Shown: positions 27,148 through 39,678 of the stretch, piece by piece
How the letters are laid out: the number at the start of each line of letters is the position of its first letter
Numbering within the stretch: position 1 is the first letter of the stretch
Assembly: GCA_016946835.1 (NCBI GenBank)
Contig: JACVTC010000024.1
Span: forward strand, 667,501 to 731,500
Origin: Neocallimastix lanati (nom. inval.)
Lineage: Eukaryota; Neocallimastigomycota; Neocallimastigomycetes; Neocallimastigales; Neocallimastigaceae
Direction of reading: 5' to 3'
DNA: 64,000 nt
Translations under genes and position numbers: made by a program
Notes under the pieces: model-generated
Databases searched by the model: none
What the model was told of the DNA's origin: nothing
Seen by the model: the letters and a program-made list of their open reading frames with translations, nothing else

Positions 27148-27922
27148 ATATTATACATTAATTTATATATTTTATTTTATTTATTTTAATTTATCCTTAT
27201 TTTTATTTTTATTTTTTTTTTTTTTAAAATTTTTTTTGGTAGAACTTTAATAATACCAATAAAATTTATTAACATGTTTTATTTTTAGCAATTTTTATTA
27301 ACATATTTTTTTTAATATGAATGTCATTAATGAAAAAAAAAAAAAAATATAAATGCAATATCTTCAAATTATTTTTTTTTTCTCGGTTATTCTTTATTTA
27401 AATAAATTTCAAATAGAAATTTTTAGTGCATAATAAATATACTTTATGTGTAAATAGTTATAGATAAAACAAACTATCGCACATTAATAATAAATAGAGT
27501 TCTTAACTTTTTAATTTAAATATAAAACCAATCCTTTCAATTATTCATTATTCAAAAAAAATTTTAAAATAAATTATTATTCAATTTAACCTTATATATT
27601 TTAATTAAAAATACTTATATATGAAAGTTTATATATTATTTTTTTAAAATATTTTAATTAAAAATATTTATTTCCAAATGTTAATATCTTTATATATATA
27701 TATTTTTTATGAAATATGTTACATTAATTAGAAATATATATTTCTGTTTAATATATTTTTATTGAACATATCTATATAATATATATTTTTGCAATATATA
27801 ATATGTAATTTAATATTTTAATCCACTAATTAAATTATTTAATTACAAACATTCTTATAAAATATTATCTATATATTTAATAAAATGTTCAATATATTAA
27901 ATTTTAGATCTTTTTAATTTTT
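27148..27922. other. AT-rich intergenic DNA
   Basis: Contains the decayed word TTAATTAAAAATATTTAT a few times (about 27595-27735), but no gene or element boundaries. Confidence 0.5.
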
Positions 27923-27962
27923 ACATAATATCATAACAGATATAACTGTTATGATATTATGT
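27923..27962. repeat. Perfect 17 bp palindrome with 6 bp loop
   Basis: Left arm ACATAATATCATAACAG, loop ATATAA, right arm CTGTTATGATATTATGT, with no mismatch. It lies just ahead of the SINE B fragment. It would form a stable cruciform or RNA hairpin. Confidence 0.9.
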
Positions 27963-27977
27963 GATATTTACTAGCAT

Positions 27978-28042
27978 ACTAGTACAGCGTCCCCCCTCCA
28001 CACGTCGTTACACGTTTGTCTTCTGGATACCACTGATAAATT
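27978..28042 (-). mobile_element. Fragment of tRNA-headed SINE family B
   Basis: A short GC-rich island. On the plus strand CACGTCGTTACACGTTTGTC matches CATGTCGTTACTCGTCTGCC at about 54076. The following GGATACCACTGA matches AGATACCACTGA at about 54321, so the stretch between the two has been lost here. Orientation is the same as the full copy. Confidence 0.65.
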
Positions 28043-28276
28043 TTTAATATATTTATATACTTTTTTTTTTTTTTTTTTTTTTTTTTTCTTAATTATTCAA
28101 CATCAATTAAAAAACATATAAAAATTTATTATTTATAATTTTTTTTTTTAAAAAAAAAAAAGTATTTAATCTTAGTATTGTTAAATTATTATAATTATCA
28201 TTCAATAACAAAATGTGAAAACTTTTATATTTAAATATTTTAACTATATGTGTCAAATTAAATAGGATATATAATA

Positions 28277-28309
<33 letters not shown>

Positions 28310-28594
28310 AAAATAAAAATAAAATAAAAATAAAAAAAAGTAAAAAATAAAAAATAAAAAATTAAAATATTTTATAACATTTATTAATTATTGGAATTTT
28401 ATTTTTATTATTTCCTTTTTTTTTTTTTTTTTCTATTAATATTAAAAACTTTATATTTTTTAAAAAAAATTTTAAAAATTTTTATATTATTTATACTGTT
28501 TAATAATTATATTTATTATTTAAACTATTAAAAAATATTAAAGAAATTTAAATAATGATAAAATGCAAATATATAAATACATAAATATTAAATG

Positions 28595-28639
<45 letters not shown>

Positions 28640-28830
28640 TAAAAAGGAAAAAGCAAATTAATAATTGTAAATTAAAATATTTTTATTGAATTTGTTTATA
28701 ATAAATAATCTATTTTAAGAAATAAATTTAATTAATGGTATACATATATTTGTATATTAATAATTGTAAATTGTTTTTAATAAATATTTTTAGAATTTAA
28801 TAGGCTGTTAATAGATATGATATATATTTA
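28043..28830. other. AT-rich intergenic DNA with poly(A)/(T) runs
   Basis: Long homopolymers at 28061-28088, 28280-28306 and 28594-28622. Lies downstream of IPI3 (minus strand). Nothing else seen. Confidence 0.6.
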
Positions 28831-31224
28831 TTATTGTGAATTTAAGAAATTATTAATGGAATAATTATATAATGAATCATTAATAACACGCATTTGATTT
28901 GAATATCTTTCTAATTCTGTTATTCTATTTTGTAAACGTTCTATTTCATTTTCTGAAGCTTTCTTAACTCCAAGCGTTTTATCCGTTTGATTAGTCATAT
29001 CTTCTAATATGTTATTATCTATTATATATCAATCAATAAGAATTACTATTTATATTATATACTAATTAAATATGTATTATATATATAATATTTATATATC
29101 TTACATGATGTTTTATATTTATTTTCCAATTCATCCAATTCCTAATATATAAAATATTTTGTTTTAAATAATAAATATATAAATATATAAATATATAAAT
29201 ATATATTTATATAAAATAATTAAATAAAAAATTAATAAACAATTTTTATATTTTTTTAATGGTTTTGATTTAAGTAATTATTTTATTACATTAGAATATC
29301 CAATATATTGAGTTTCAATTTCTTGATTCATTCCTTCCATTTCATTTTCAACGAATCTTTTTAATGGTTTTATTAATGGTAATGGATATTTACTTTGATT
29401 ATCAAGTAAATCAATTGGTCTTAAAATTACTTGAACATTTGTTATTTTACCTTAATAATAGAATATATGTATATAATAATATGAAAATTATATAATAATA
29501 ATAATAATAATAGGAAAAAAAAAAAAGATATATAAATAATAATAATAATAGGAAAAAAAAAAAAAGATATATAAATATTTATATATAATTAATATTTAAT
29601 TGTAATTATGTATTCAAGTTATAAATTATATATTATATATTCACCTTTACAATGAGCGAATGATTTTAGCTGTTGTTGGCTTTCAGCATCCCAAATAATA
29701 ATTTTTTCATCATCTGATGCTGAGACCAATAAACTACCATCAAAGGAACAATCAAGACTATTAATAGCTTGAGTATGTCCTTTAAATACTTTAGCATCTT
29801 TATTGTTTGTTGAAAAATCAATTATACCTTCTGGATGAACATTAAGATCAACTTTAGTACCATATTGACTATTTTTAGATTTTGAATATAAATCAATACA
29901 ATATATTAAACCATCACCTCCACCAACATATATATTGGTTTCAGTTGGATTCATTGCAACTGCTCTAATATTAGTTGGTACAACAATTGTTGCTAAACAT
30001 TTACCATTTGATAAATCCCAAATCTTTTAATGAAAAAAAAAAAAAATTATATTTATATATATATTAAATTAGTTTTAAAATTAAATAAATAAAATAGATA
30101 ATATATATATATTACAAAGAAATAATGATTACTTACTTTACAAGAACGATCTAATGAAACAGTTACAACTCTTGAATAATTCATTAAACCTAAACCACAA
30201 ATTAAATCTGTAATTGGTAATGTATGTTCTGTCCAAGTATAATATGGTGTAATTGTATTTCTTGTTGGTTGATTATTTATTAAACTTTAAGAATTAAATT
30301 AATATTATTAGTTATAATAATATCCAAATTTTAATTTATAAATATTATTTATAAATAATAATAATAACACGCACTCATTTAATAACCAAACTTTTACAAT
30401 ACTATCTTCTGAACCAGTAATTAATGCTGCATCGTCTGATGTAATTTTCATAACATTAATTGCTTTATAATGGGCATCAATCATTTTGATTAATTTTCCT
30501 GTAGTAACCTTTTTTAAATATATATTTTAATAATATAGATATATATATTTCATTACATAAATATATGTATTAATTATAATTATAATTTATTTTATTATAT
30601 GATTTTTATCTAATTTTAAATATAATTCATTTTATTTCTATACATCCATAATCTTATTTTAAATAATAAATTTTTATAATTTATTATGTTACCTCCCAAA
30701 CATAAATTTTTCCATTTTCAGAACCACCAATGAAATAATTGTTATTATTTGTAATTATGACAGAACTTAATTTTTCAGGTACTGTAAATTTATATAATAA
30801 TTGATCCTTTTATATATATATATATATATTTTAAAATATTGTATATCCAAAAAATATTTAATAAATATTAAAAATTATAATTATTATTTTTATAATATAT
30901 AAAATTTGAATCTTTTATTTCTTCTTTTATATATAAGTACATGTATATATATAAATCCATTATTTTTATTTTTTTTAATATACATAAAAACAAAGAAATA
31001 GTAAATACCTTTCTAAATGACCAAACGTTGATTTGAGGACGATCATTTTGAGCACTATAAATGTAAGCTTTTCTTGCTGGTTGATATAAAGGAGATAAAA
31101 GAGCTAAAGCATGGGTATCTGTTTTATTTCCCTTAAAAGTTGTTAATAATGTTCCTGAACGAATATCCCAAATATAAATAAATGCATCATTAGATGATGT
31201 AGCTACAACAACTTCAGATATCAT
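28831..31224 (-). CDS. IPI3: IPI3/WDR18-like WD40 protein of the Rix1 complex (458 aa)
   Basis: Eight exons: 31009-31224, 30693-30806, 30375-30508, 30137-30284, 29645-30023, 29290-29450, 29105-29141 and 28831-29018. All junctions are GT/AG (one donor is GTGCGT) and in frame. WD40 repeats fill residues about 1-330: IYIWDIRSGTLLTTFKGN, ENGKIYVWE, EDSIVKVWLL, SLDRSCKIWDLSNGKCL and KVFKGHTQAINSLDCS with IIIWDAESQQQL. The C-terminal ~75 residues form a coiled coil (ENEIERLQNRITELERY), as in WDR18 and yeast Ipi3. In yeast, Ipi3 with Rix1 and Ipi1 helps ITS2 processing and late pre-60S maturation in the nucleoplasm. Order of repeats, the KVFKGH blade and the coiled tail separate it from generic WD40 proteins. 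The 37 bp exon 7 is small but fits phase exactly. Head-to-head with the P-protein gene. Confidence 0.88.
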
Positions 31225-31580
31225 TTTTAAATGTTATAATAAATATTTTTATAAAATGAAGTTTAAAATTTTAAGTTCAATTTATATTATTAAAAATTTA
31301 ATTACAACAGATTTCAAATGTAATTCAATTTAACTTAACAAATATATTTCAATTATTTTATACAAAATATATTGTATAATATAATATAATATAATTTTTT
31401 TTTTTTTTTAAAAAAAAATAAAAAAAAAAAATAATTAAATATGTAATATATTATTAATAGTTATTTTGTTATTTCAAAATATATTATTATTATATTTTAA
31501 ATGTTAAAATCTTTATTTTTTACCAATCATGCTATTTAATAATATGTGAAAGAAAAATAATGTATAAATAATAGTAATGT
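31225..31580. other. Upstream region of IPI3
   Basis: Part of the 1.1 kb divergent spacer between IPI3 and the P-protein gene. AT-rich with a poly(T)-poly(A) inverted homopolymer pair at 31397-31432. No defined promoter motif seen. Confidence 0.45.
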
Positions 31581-31890
31581 AAATAAGTTAATAAATAAAT
31601 TAATAAATAAATAAATTAATAAGTCAATAAATAAATAAATAATTTAATAAAATAATTAATTAATAAATAAATCAATAAATAAATTAATAAATAAATAAAT
31701 TAATAAATAAATAAATTAATAAGTCAATAAATAAATAAATAAGTTAATAAAATAATTAATTAATAAATAAATCAATAAATAAATTAATAAATTAATAAAT
31801 TAATAAGTCAATAAATAAATAAATAAGTTAATAAAATAATTAATTAATAAATAAAAGTCAATAAATAAATAAATAAATTAATAAATTGTT
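31581..31890. repeat. Higher-order (TAAA)/(TTAA) minisatellite
   Basis: Built from AATA-type words. The phrase AATAAGTCAATAAATAAATA followed by a GTTAATAAAATAATTAATTAA block recurs at about 31618, 31718, 31804 and (shortened) 31855, giving a periodicity of roughly 50-100 bp above the tetranucleotide one. Confidence 0.85.
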
Positions 31891-32368
31891 ATCTTTTTTT
31901 TTTTTATTATTTGATTTTTATATAATTTAATTTAAATTTTACGAGGAATTAAAAAAAATTATTTTTGTGTTAATTAATGATCTAATAAAAGAATTAAATA
32001 TATTAATATTTTAATATATGATAATTGTATAATTTAGATATAGATCAATTTATTAAAAATTGATCATCTTTAAAAAAGTAAAATTTATTTTAAAATAAAT
32101 ACAAAAATTTTAGGTTTTTTTTTTTATTATTTTATTTTTTATTTTATTTTATTTTTTTTTATTTTATTTTATTTTTTTTTATTTTATTTTATTTTTTTTT
32201 TTTTTTATTTTATTTTGTTTTTTCATTTTTTTTTTTCTCCCAAAAAATACAATTAATAAAATATAAATATATAGAATAAATAAAATTAAATATAATTAAA
32301 AATCATTATAAATTTAAGTATATAAATCTTGAAATTTAATATTTTATTAAATACAATATAGCTAAAAT
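31891..32368. other. Upstream region of the P-protein gene
   Basis: T-rich on the plus strand, with three to four ATTTTATTTTATTTTTTTTT-type units (about 32120-32215). The start codon context is GCTAAAATATGCC. Confidence 0.5.
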
Positions 32369-33755
32369 ATGCCAAATCAAATTGATGATTTAAGAGAACA
32401 AATTGATAATTTAGATACTTCCATTGTATCTTTATTAAATGGTAATTTTTAAATATTTAATAATATGCAAATAAATGATAAATAAAATAAAAATTCCTAT
32501 AATATATGTATATTTAATTAAATGGTATAATATTTCTTTTTCAGAAACAAACAAACAAAAAAAAAGCCCACAATATTTTTACTAAAAATATTATAATATA
32601 GATGAAACATAATCTTTTGCATTTTTTTTTTTTTTTTTTTATTTTAATATAAATAATATTAACATTTTTTTTCAAAAATATTGATAATCATATATATTAT
32701 ATATATTATTATGTTAAATCTATTTTTTTCATTTTTAATTTAATATAACTATTATTTGCATTCAATTTATTTTATTATTATTTTTTATATTTCTTTATTT
32801 ATTTTAAATATATATATCCAATTCTTATTTCAATTAATAATATTAGTATTATTAATATTAACAATTAATATAAAAATAACATCAATCTTTTCCTCTATTA
32901 ATAATATATATATGTATATATTTTGTTCATTATAAAAAATATATATTTATATTTTAATTCTAAAGAGCGTGCATTATTAACCCTTGATATTGACAATGTT
33001 AAGAAGGAATTAGCAAAGTATATTTCAAGTTTTTTTTTTTTTTTTTTTTTGTACTCAAAAAATAAAATAACAATAATAACTTAATATTAATCAAATAACT
33101 TTACCAAATTTTTTAATCAATTTTTAAAAATTAATAATTTAATTATAGTGAAGAAATGAAAATTAATGAACCACATGATCCAGCAAGAGATTTAGAAGTT
33201 TATGACCAAGTAAATATTTATTAAAATTATTTTAAATATTTCAAATTATTATTTGAAATGGAGTTTTATAAAATAAATTTAAAAATGTTATATTAATTAT
33301 TGTATACCCGATATATATATCAATATGTTAATAACCTAAAATAAATATTTTGGTTTATGATATATTAATATTAATGTTTTTTTTAGTTTTTTGGTTTTAT
33401 ATATATATATATATATTTTTTTATTTTTTAAAAAAATTTTTTTTAAATACATTAACTATTATCAAACCAATTAAAGATTAAATATATTTATATCATTAAC
33501 TTATTATTTTGTTATTCTAATTTATAAAAAATTATACATATTAATAATTTTATTTCATGTGCTCATTTATTAATTGTAAAATTAAGGTACAAAAAATGAA
33601 TAAAGGACCATTACCAAATGATACTTTAGTTAATATTTTTAGAGAAATTATGTCAGCCTCTTTATCATTGAATAAAGAAGTTAAAATTAGTTTCTTGGGA
33701 CCAAGAGGAACTTATAGTCACCAAGTATATAATTAAATAATTTTCTAATTTATTA

Positions 33756-33794
<39 letters not shown>

Positions 33795-34931
33795 TATTTT
33801 TAATTAATTATATTAAAAATGAATTAAATTTAATTAAATTAAATAGGCTGCTGTTAGTCGTTTTGGAGATAGTGTTCTCTATTCTAATCAAAGAACAATA
33901 GCTGGTTAGTATTACAATATATATATATATTTCCTTCCAAATAAAAAAAGATGAGAATTTTATAAATTTAAATCTTTTTAAAATAAATTTTAATAACATT
34001 TATAAATTTATTTTAATTTTATTTATAGATGTATTTAGATCGATTGAAAAGAAACAAGCTACTTATGGTGTTGTACCATTTGAAAATTCAACTCATGGAA
34101 CTGTAACCCAAACTATTGATGAATTAATTAAAACTCCAGTTAAAGTTAGAGCTGATCTATATCTTCCTGTAAATTTTATTATTATTATTATTATTATTTA
34201 ATTTTAATTTTATTATTATTATTATTATTATTATTATCATTTTATCATTATTTAATTTTAATTTTAATTTATATGATTAATTGAAGAAAAAAAAAATGTA
34301 AGCAAGTATAATATTAATTATTTTATTTTATATATAAAATTCAATTAATTCATATTAAATTAGATTCATCACCAATTCTTATCAAAATCTTCGGATTTAT
34401 CTGAAATTACAAAAATTTACAGTCATCCGGAAGTAAATATTTTTTTTTTCGATTTTTTTTTTTTTTTTATTTTTATTTTGAATTTTGAATTTATTTAAAT
34501 TAAATAATTTAATATTAATATTTCAAATAAATATATTATTTATTAATTTCAATATATAAACCTTAAAAGGCTATCGGTCAATGTTCTAAATGGTTAAACT
34601 CAAAAATGAGAAATATTCAAAGAATTCCAGTATCTTCTACTAGTCATGCAGCTGAACTTGCATCCAAAGAATTAGGAGCTGGTGCTATTTGTAGTTTGGT
34701 TTGTGCTGATATATATGGTTTAAAGGTTTTAGATAGAGATATTGAAGATATTCAAGGTAAGAAATTGTTACCTACATATATATATTATATATATTATAAA
34801 AGCATTAATATACAAAAATAATATAAATATTATGTATATGTTAAATATTACATAAATAATAATATAGTTTTAATCAATATAATCCATTTAATTTAATTTA
34901 ATTTAATTTTTATTTTTATTTTTATATTTTG

Positions 34932-34968
<37 letters not shown>

Positions 34969-35008
34969 TTTGTTTTTGTTTTTATTTTTATTTTTGTTAT
35001 TGTTTTTA

Positions 35009-35053
<45 letters not shown>

Positions 35054-35372
35054 TAATACCACAAGATTCTTTGTTATTGGTCAATCTTATGAAGGACCAT
35101 CTGGTCATGATAAAACTGTTTTCTCATTCACGGTTGATCATCGTCAACCAGGTGCATTATGTAATACCCTTGCTGTATTTAAACAACATAATATTAATAT
35201 AACAAAAATTGATTCAAGACCATCTCATCAACATCATTGGCATTATATTTTCATTTTAGAAGTAGAAGGTCATATTGAAGATGAACCCTTAAAGAAAGCC
35301 TTTGCAGAATTAAATGATTATTGTATTGATATTAATATTATTGGTTCTTATCCAAGATCTGAAGAAATCTAA
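32369..35372 (+). CDS. PHA2: P-protein: chorismate mutase / prephenate dehydratase / ACT fusion (365 aa)
   Basis: Nine exons: 32369-32441, 32966-33017, 33149-33209, 33587-33724, 33847-33904, 34029-34168, 34364-34432, 34570-34756 and 35053-35372; all GT/AG and in frame. Residues 1-92 are an AroQ chorismate mutase (IDDLREQIDNLD, LLNERALL, DPARDLEVYDQV, IFREIMSASLSL). Residues 95-275 are prephenate dehydratase (ISFLGPRGTYSHQAA, VPFENSTHGTV) with the catalytic TRF at 263-265. Residues about 280-360 are a regulatory ACT domain with GALC (293-296) and DSRP (313-316), close to the GAL/ESRP Phe-binding signatures. It should convert chorismate through prephenate to phenylpyruvate under Phe feedback. 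Well-studied fungi keep these as separate proteins (Aro7, Pha2), so the fusion is bacterial-like. Eight introns show it is a settled nuclear gene. Confidence 0.92.
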
Positions 35373-35658
35373 ATTAAATTAAAAAATAATAATTAATAAT
35401 AACCAAACATAAAATAACCAAATAACCAAACATAAAATATAAAATAAGATATATAATAAGTACAAAACAATATATATATATATATAAAGAAAAAAAAATT
35501 AAAGAAAGCATCAAATGATGCATATATTTATATATTAATAATAAGAAAAAATATATATATATTATTGAATTATTCTTTTTTCATTTTTTCATTTTTTTTT
35601 TTTTTTTTTATATTTTTATTATTATTGCTATTATTTACTATTATTTATTTTTTTTCAT

Positions 35659-35705
<47 letters not shown>

Positions 35706-36102
35706 ATTATTTTATATATAATTATATTTAAATATATAATGATAATTAAAATAATACAATATAGAAATAACTTAGATATAAATAATATATAAATTAATAT
35801 AAATATTAAATTTTATATATAAAAAAAAATGTTATTTTATAATACTCTTTTTTTTTAAAAAAAAAAAAAAATTATTTAAAATATTTAAAATATTTAATTT
35901 ATTTTTTTATTATTACTAATCCAATATAATCCTTTATTAATACATGTTTATATATAATGAATTTAAATTTTTTTTTATAATATCTATTCTTAAGCTCTTA
36001 AATAAATAATAAAATATATAATTGTTTTTACTACTATTATTATTTTTTTTTTTTTAATAAATATTTATTATTATTTAATCATTCATATACCTATAAAATA
36101 TT

Positions 36103-36148
<46 letters not shown>

Positions 36149-36344
36149 AAAATATTCAAAAAAAATAAAAAAATAAAAAAATAAAAAAATAATAAAAACA
36201 CCAAAAAAAAAAAAAAAAAAAAACACCAAAAAAAAAAAAAAAAAAAAAAAAAAAATTATTTTTATTATTATACAAGCAAAATGTAATTTTTTAAGATAAT
36301 AATAATTTATTTATTTATTTATTTTTATTTTTATTTTTTTTTGG
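35373..36344. other. Intergenic DNA dominated by homopolymers
   Basis: Poly(A) runs of about 25-45 at 35664-35703, 36103-36146 and 36203-36255, and opposed T-runs before 35640. No gene. Confidence 0.65.
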
Positions 36345-36645
36345 GGGGATCGTTCATTTCGCAATCGTTTATTTCTCATTCATGCATTTCACAACATGGC
36401 TTATAAAATTTTAAAATAAAGCCATACATTATTATGATACTCTATACAATCATAAAATAAATATATAAATAATTATTATTTTAAAAAATTATAATATATT
36501 CAATTAAAAAAGAATTATAAAAAATTATTTTTACAGTAAGAATATTTATTATTTATTTAATTATTATTTATTTAATTATTAAAAAACAAGCCTCATACGA
36601 AAATACCCCACATTGCGAAATGTACGATTACGAAACACACTAGTT
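36345..36645. mobile_element. MITE family M, copy 3 (inverted orientation)
   Basis: Left end GTTCATTTCGCAATCG and CATTTCACAACATGGCTTAT; right end CCCACATTGCGAAATGTACG. The interior (AAATAAAGCCATACATTATT, CTATACAATCATAAATAA-like) is the reverse complement of the right half of copies 1 and 2. Ends have diverged more than in the other copies. Confidence 0.65.
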
Positions 36646-39600
36646 TCTTTTTTTTTTTTCATCATATTCTTGTCTTCTTGAAAAAGTAGATTCATTTTAC
36701 AATTCTTTCTATATATTAGGAAAATATTATTAACATTTAGATTAACAATTTATAACTTTTTTTTTATTGATTCTTTTGATTGAATAAGCTAGGAAAAATT
36801 CATTATCTTTAATAAAGAATATAATATTTCATGATTCCAACCTTTAATATTGATATTAATTTTTTTTTTTTTTTTTTTTATTATTATTATTAATATCATT
36901 AATAATAAAAAATATTATAAGTTTTTTTTTTGTTGTTGTTGAAATAAAATTTTATATTGTATTGTAAATTTACTTTTAGATGAATAATTTAAAATCCTTC
37001 ATTAATAATTTATTATAATAAATTATATTTAATTAAATTTTCCATTTGATCATACTATATTCAAAAGTATCTTTAATTAAAAGTATATAGTTTTTAGATG
37101 ACTCAAGAAGAAATAATTAAAAGTAGCAATAAGATAATTCAAAGAAAATGATAATAATAAATAACAATAATATTTTAATTAATGAATATATATTTTTTTA
37201 GTTAATATAAATAATAAATTTATAATAAATGTGAATTTTTACAATTAATAAAAATAACTTCATTATAATAATTAATATATGCCCAAAAAATTAAATCTAA
37301 TAAATTAAAATCTATTAATATTAAGGTCAATAAGATTTAAAATTAAAATTCATTATTATAAGTTATGGCACTATAGAACAAAATTAGTAAAAAATTAACA
37401 GTAATAATAATAAACCTTTTATAATAATAAAAAAAAATCAAATTGAGGGAGACAGAATACTTTTACATTTATTATAATAAATATAAATAATAAAATAAAT
37501 TATAAAATAAATATCAAATATATGTATTTTAATATATATTTGATATGTTTAAATACATAAATAAATAAATAAATAAATAATGTGATTTTTATTTAAAAAA
37601 TTAATATAAATTTTATTAAAAAATATGTTTATAATATATTTATTATAAAAGGTAACTACATATATTTATGAGTATTAAATATAAAGTATATGACAAGGAC
37701 TTGATAATTAATCACGTAAACCTAAACTCTCCACATTACAGTTTTTTTATCTTATAATATTATTTAATGCTCTTTAGTATAACAATGATAAAAAAAAAAA
37801 AAAAAAAAATCTTATAGTGTATATCAATTTAATTATCTTTAGAAAATAGGATTCCGATACATATCATATTCCATAATTATTTTCAAAAGTTCCCTTTTCT
37901 TCATTGTATTATCATGACATATCATTAAGTTTAGTCTTTAAAGTCATTTCTTAATTTTAAGTAAATTATCATTTAATGTATTTTTTAAAAATATTATATA
38001 AATTTCTATATTTCAAATGAATTTTTCTTAATAATCTTTTAATAGATTTAATAGATATAATACTGAATAATTAAGAAATATATCTAATTACTGGTGAATA
38101 GGAAAAAAAAATAAATTATATTCATAATATTTAAATGAATGAAATTAATCAAGAAAACTTTATGTAATACAGACCAATAAAATCAACTTTAGAAAATAGT
38201 TTTTACCAAACTAATTTTATTTACATTTAAAATCTGTTGTCTTCCATACATTCTAAATTAATATTTGTTATACATATAGCCAATAACAATTAATATTATT
38301 TTGTATACATTTTTTTTTTTTTTTTTTTTTTTCTATTTAAATTAATAGTTATTGTAGTATAATATATTTAAATATATTATTTCATAGAAAAAAAATATAT
38401 ATTGTTAATACTTTTTTTTTTTTTATTTTTATTATTATTTTTTTATGTAGTTATGCAATTAGTTATATAATTACTTTATTTTTTATTAACATTCAATTAT
38501 TAGTATTGTCTTATATATATTTTTTATAGTAATTAAATTTATCTATAAGTTTATTTATTTATAATACTATTAATTATAAATGTTAGTATAAAAAAATAAA
38601 AACTATAACTATTTTGATGATAAATACTTATTTTTATTATTATATCTATTTACATTTACAGAGGCAATTATTGAGAACCATTATCTTTATTTATTTATTC
38701 ATTTATTAATTATTATTTTGTATAGACATTTTTTTATTAGTTAAAATATTTATTTTAAAATATATATATTTTTTCATTTCTTATATATATATAATTTATT
38801 TAAAATTTAGGGGATAATCATATCCAATAGAATTATTTTTTTCTCGTATATTTTTTTTTTTAAGCTTTAATTATTACTATATATGGTTATATACTTTATA
38901 TATTGAAATAAATATAATTAATATTAAACCAAATTTTTTATATCAATAAAAACACTAACAAAAAATATACGGATAAAATATTTTATAATAAATTAAATAG
39001 AATTAATTAGAATTATTAAATATACTAAATTTTAATATTAAATTCTAATGTATAATTTTTTTTTTCTTTTTTTTAAAGGTTTAAATGCACTACATTGATT
39101 AAATACTTTAAAATATAAAAATAATAGCAATAAAGTAAAAGATAATCTACTAGACAAAGTGTAAAATCTATAATATGAAAATTTTGATATAAATTACAAA
39201 ATATGTTGTTATAAACTTTTTATAAAAGGAAACATTATTAAAAGATAAAAACAAAGTATAAATACTTTTTATTTAATTATTTTTTTTAATATATGCTTTA
39301 TTAAATTATATGTTTTATTTATTTATTTATTTATTTTTTTTTTAATTATTTGCTTCTATTTTTGAAAATTCTTCTTAAATATTTAATCATATTTTATATA
39401 AATTATTTTATGAAAATGAGTATTATTATTAATTATATAATTATATATTTTAAATAAATTATTTTATAACTTTTTTTCTTAATTAAATTATTTAAATTAT
39501 TATTATGAAATTTTAAAAGATAAATTTATTATCTTATATGTTATTATTAATCATTTTAATAGTAATTTATTTTTTTTTTTTTTTTTTTTTTGATTTTTGC

Positions 39601-39678
39601 TAAATAAAAATATTAAAGAAAAAATTATTTATTTTATTATAAATAATTTTTTTTCCCTTGATGCATTTGATAATTTAT
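36646..39678. other. Gene-poor AT-rich spacer
   Basis: About 3 kb. Slightly more mixed sequence at 37680-37960 and 38140-38300, but all frames are broken by stops and no family is recognisable. Homopolymers at 36860-36879, 37790-37809, 38310-38332 and 39570-39590. Confidence 0.55.
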
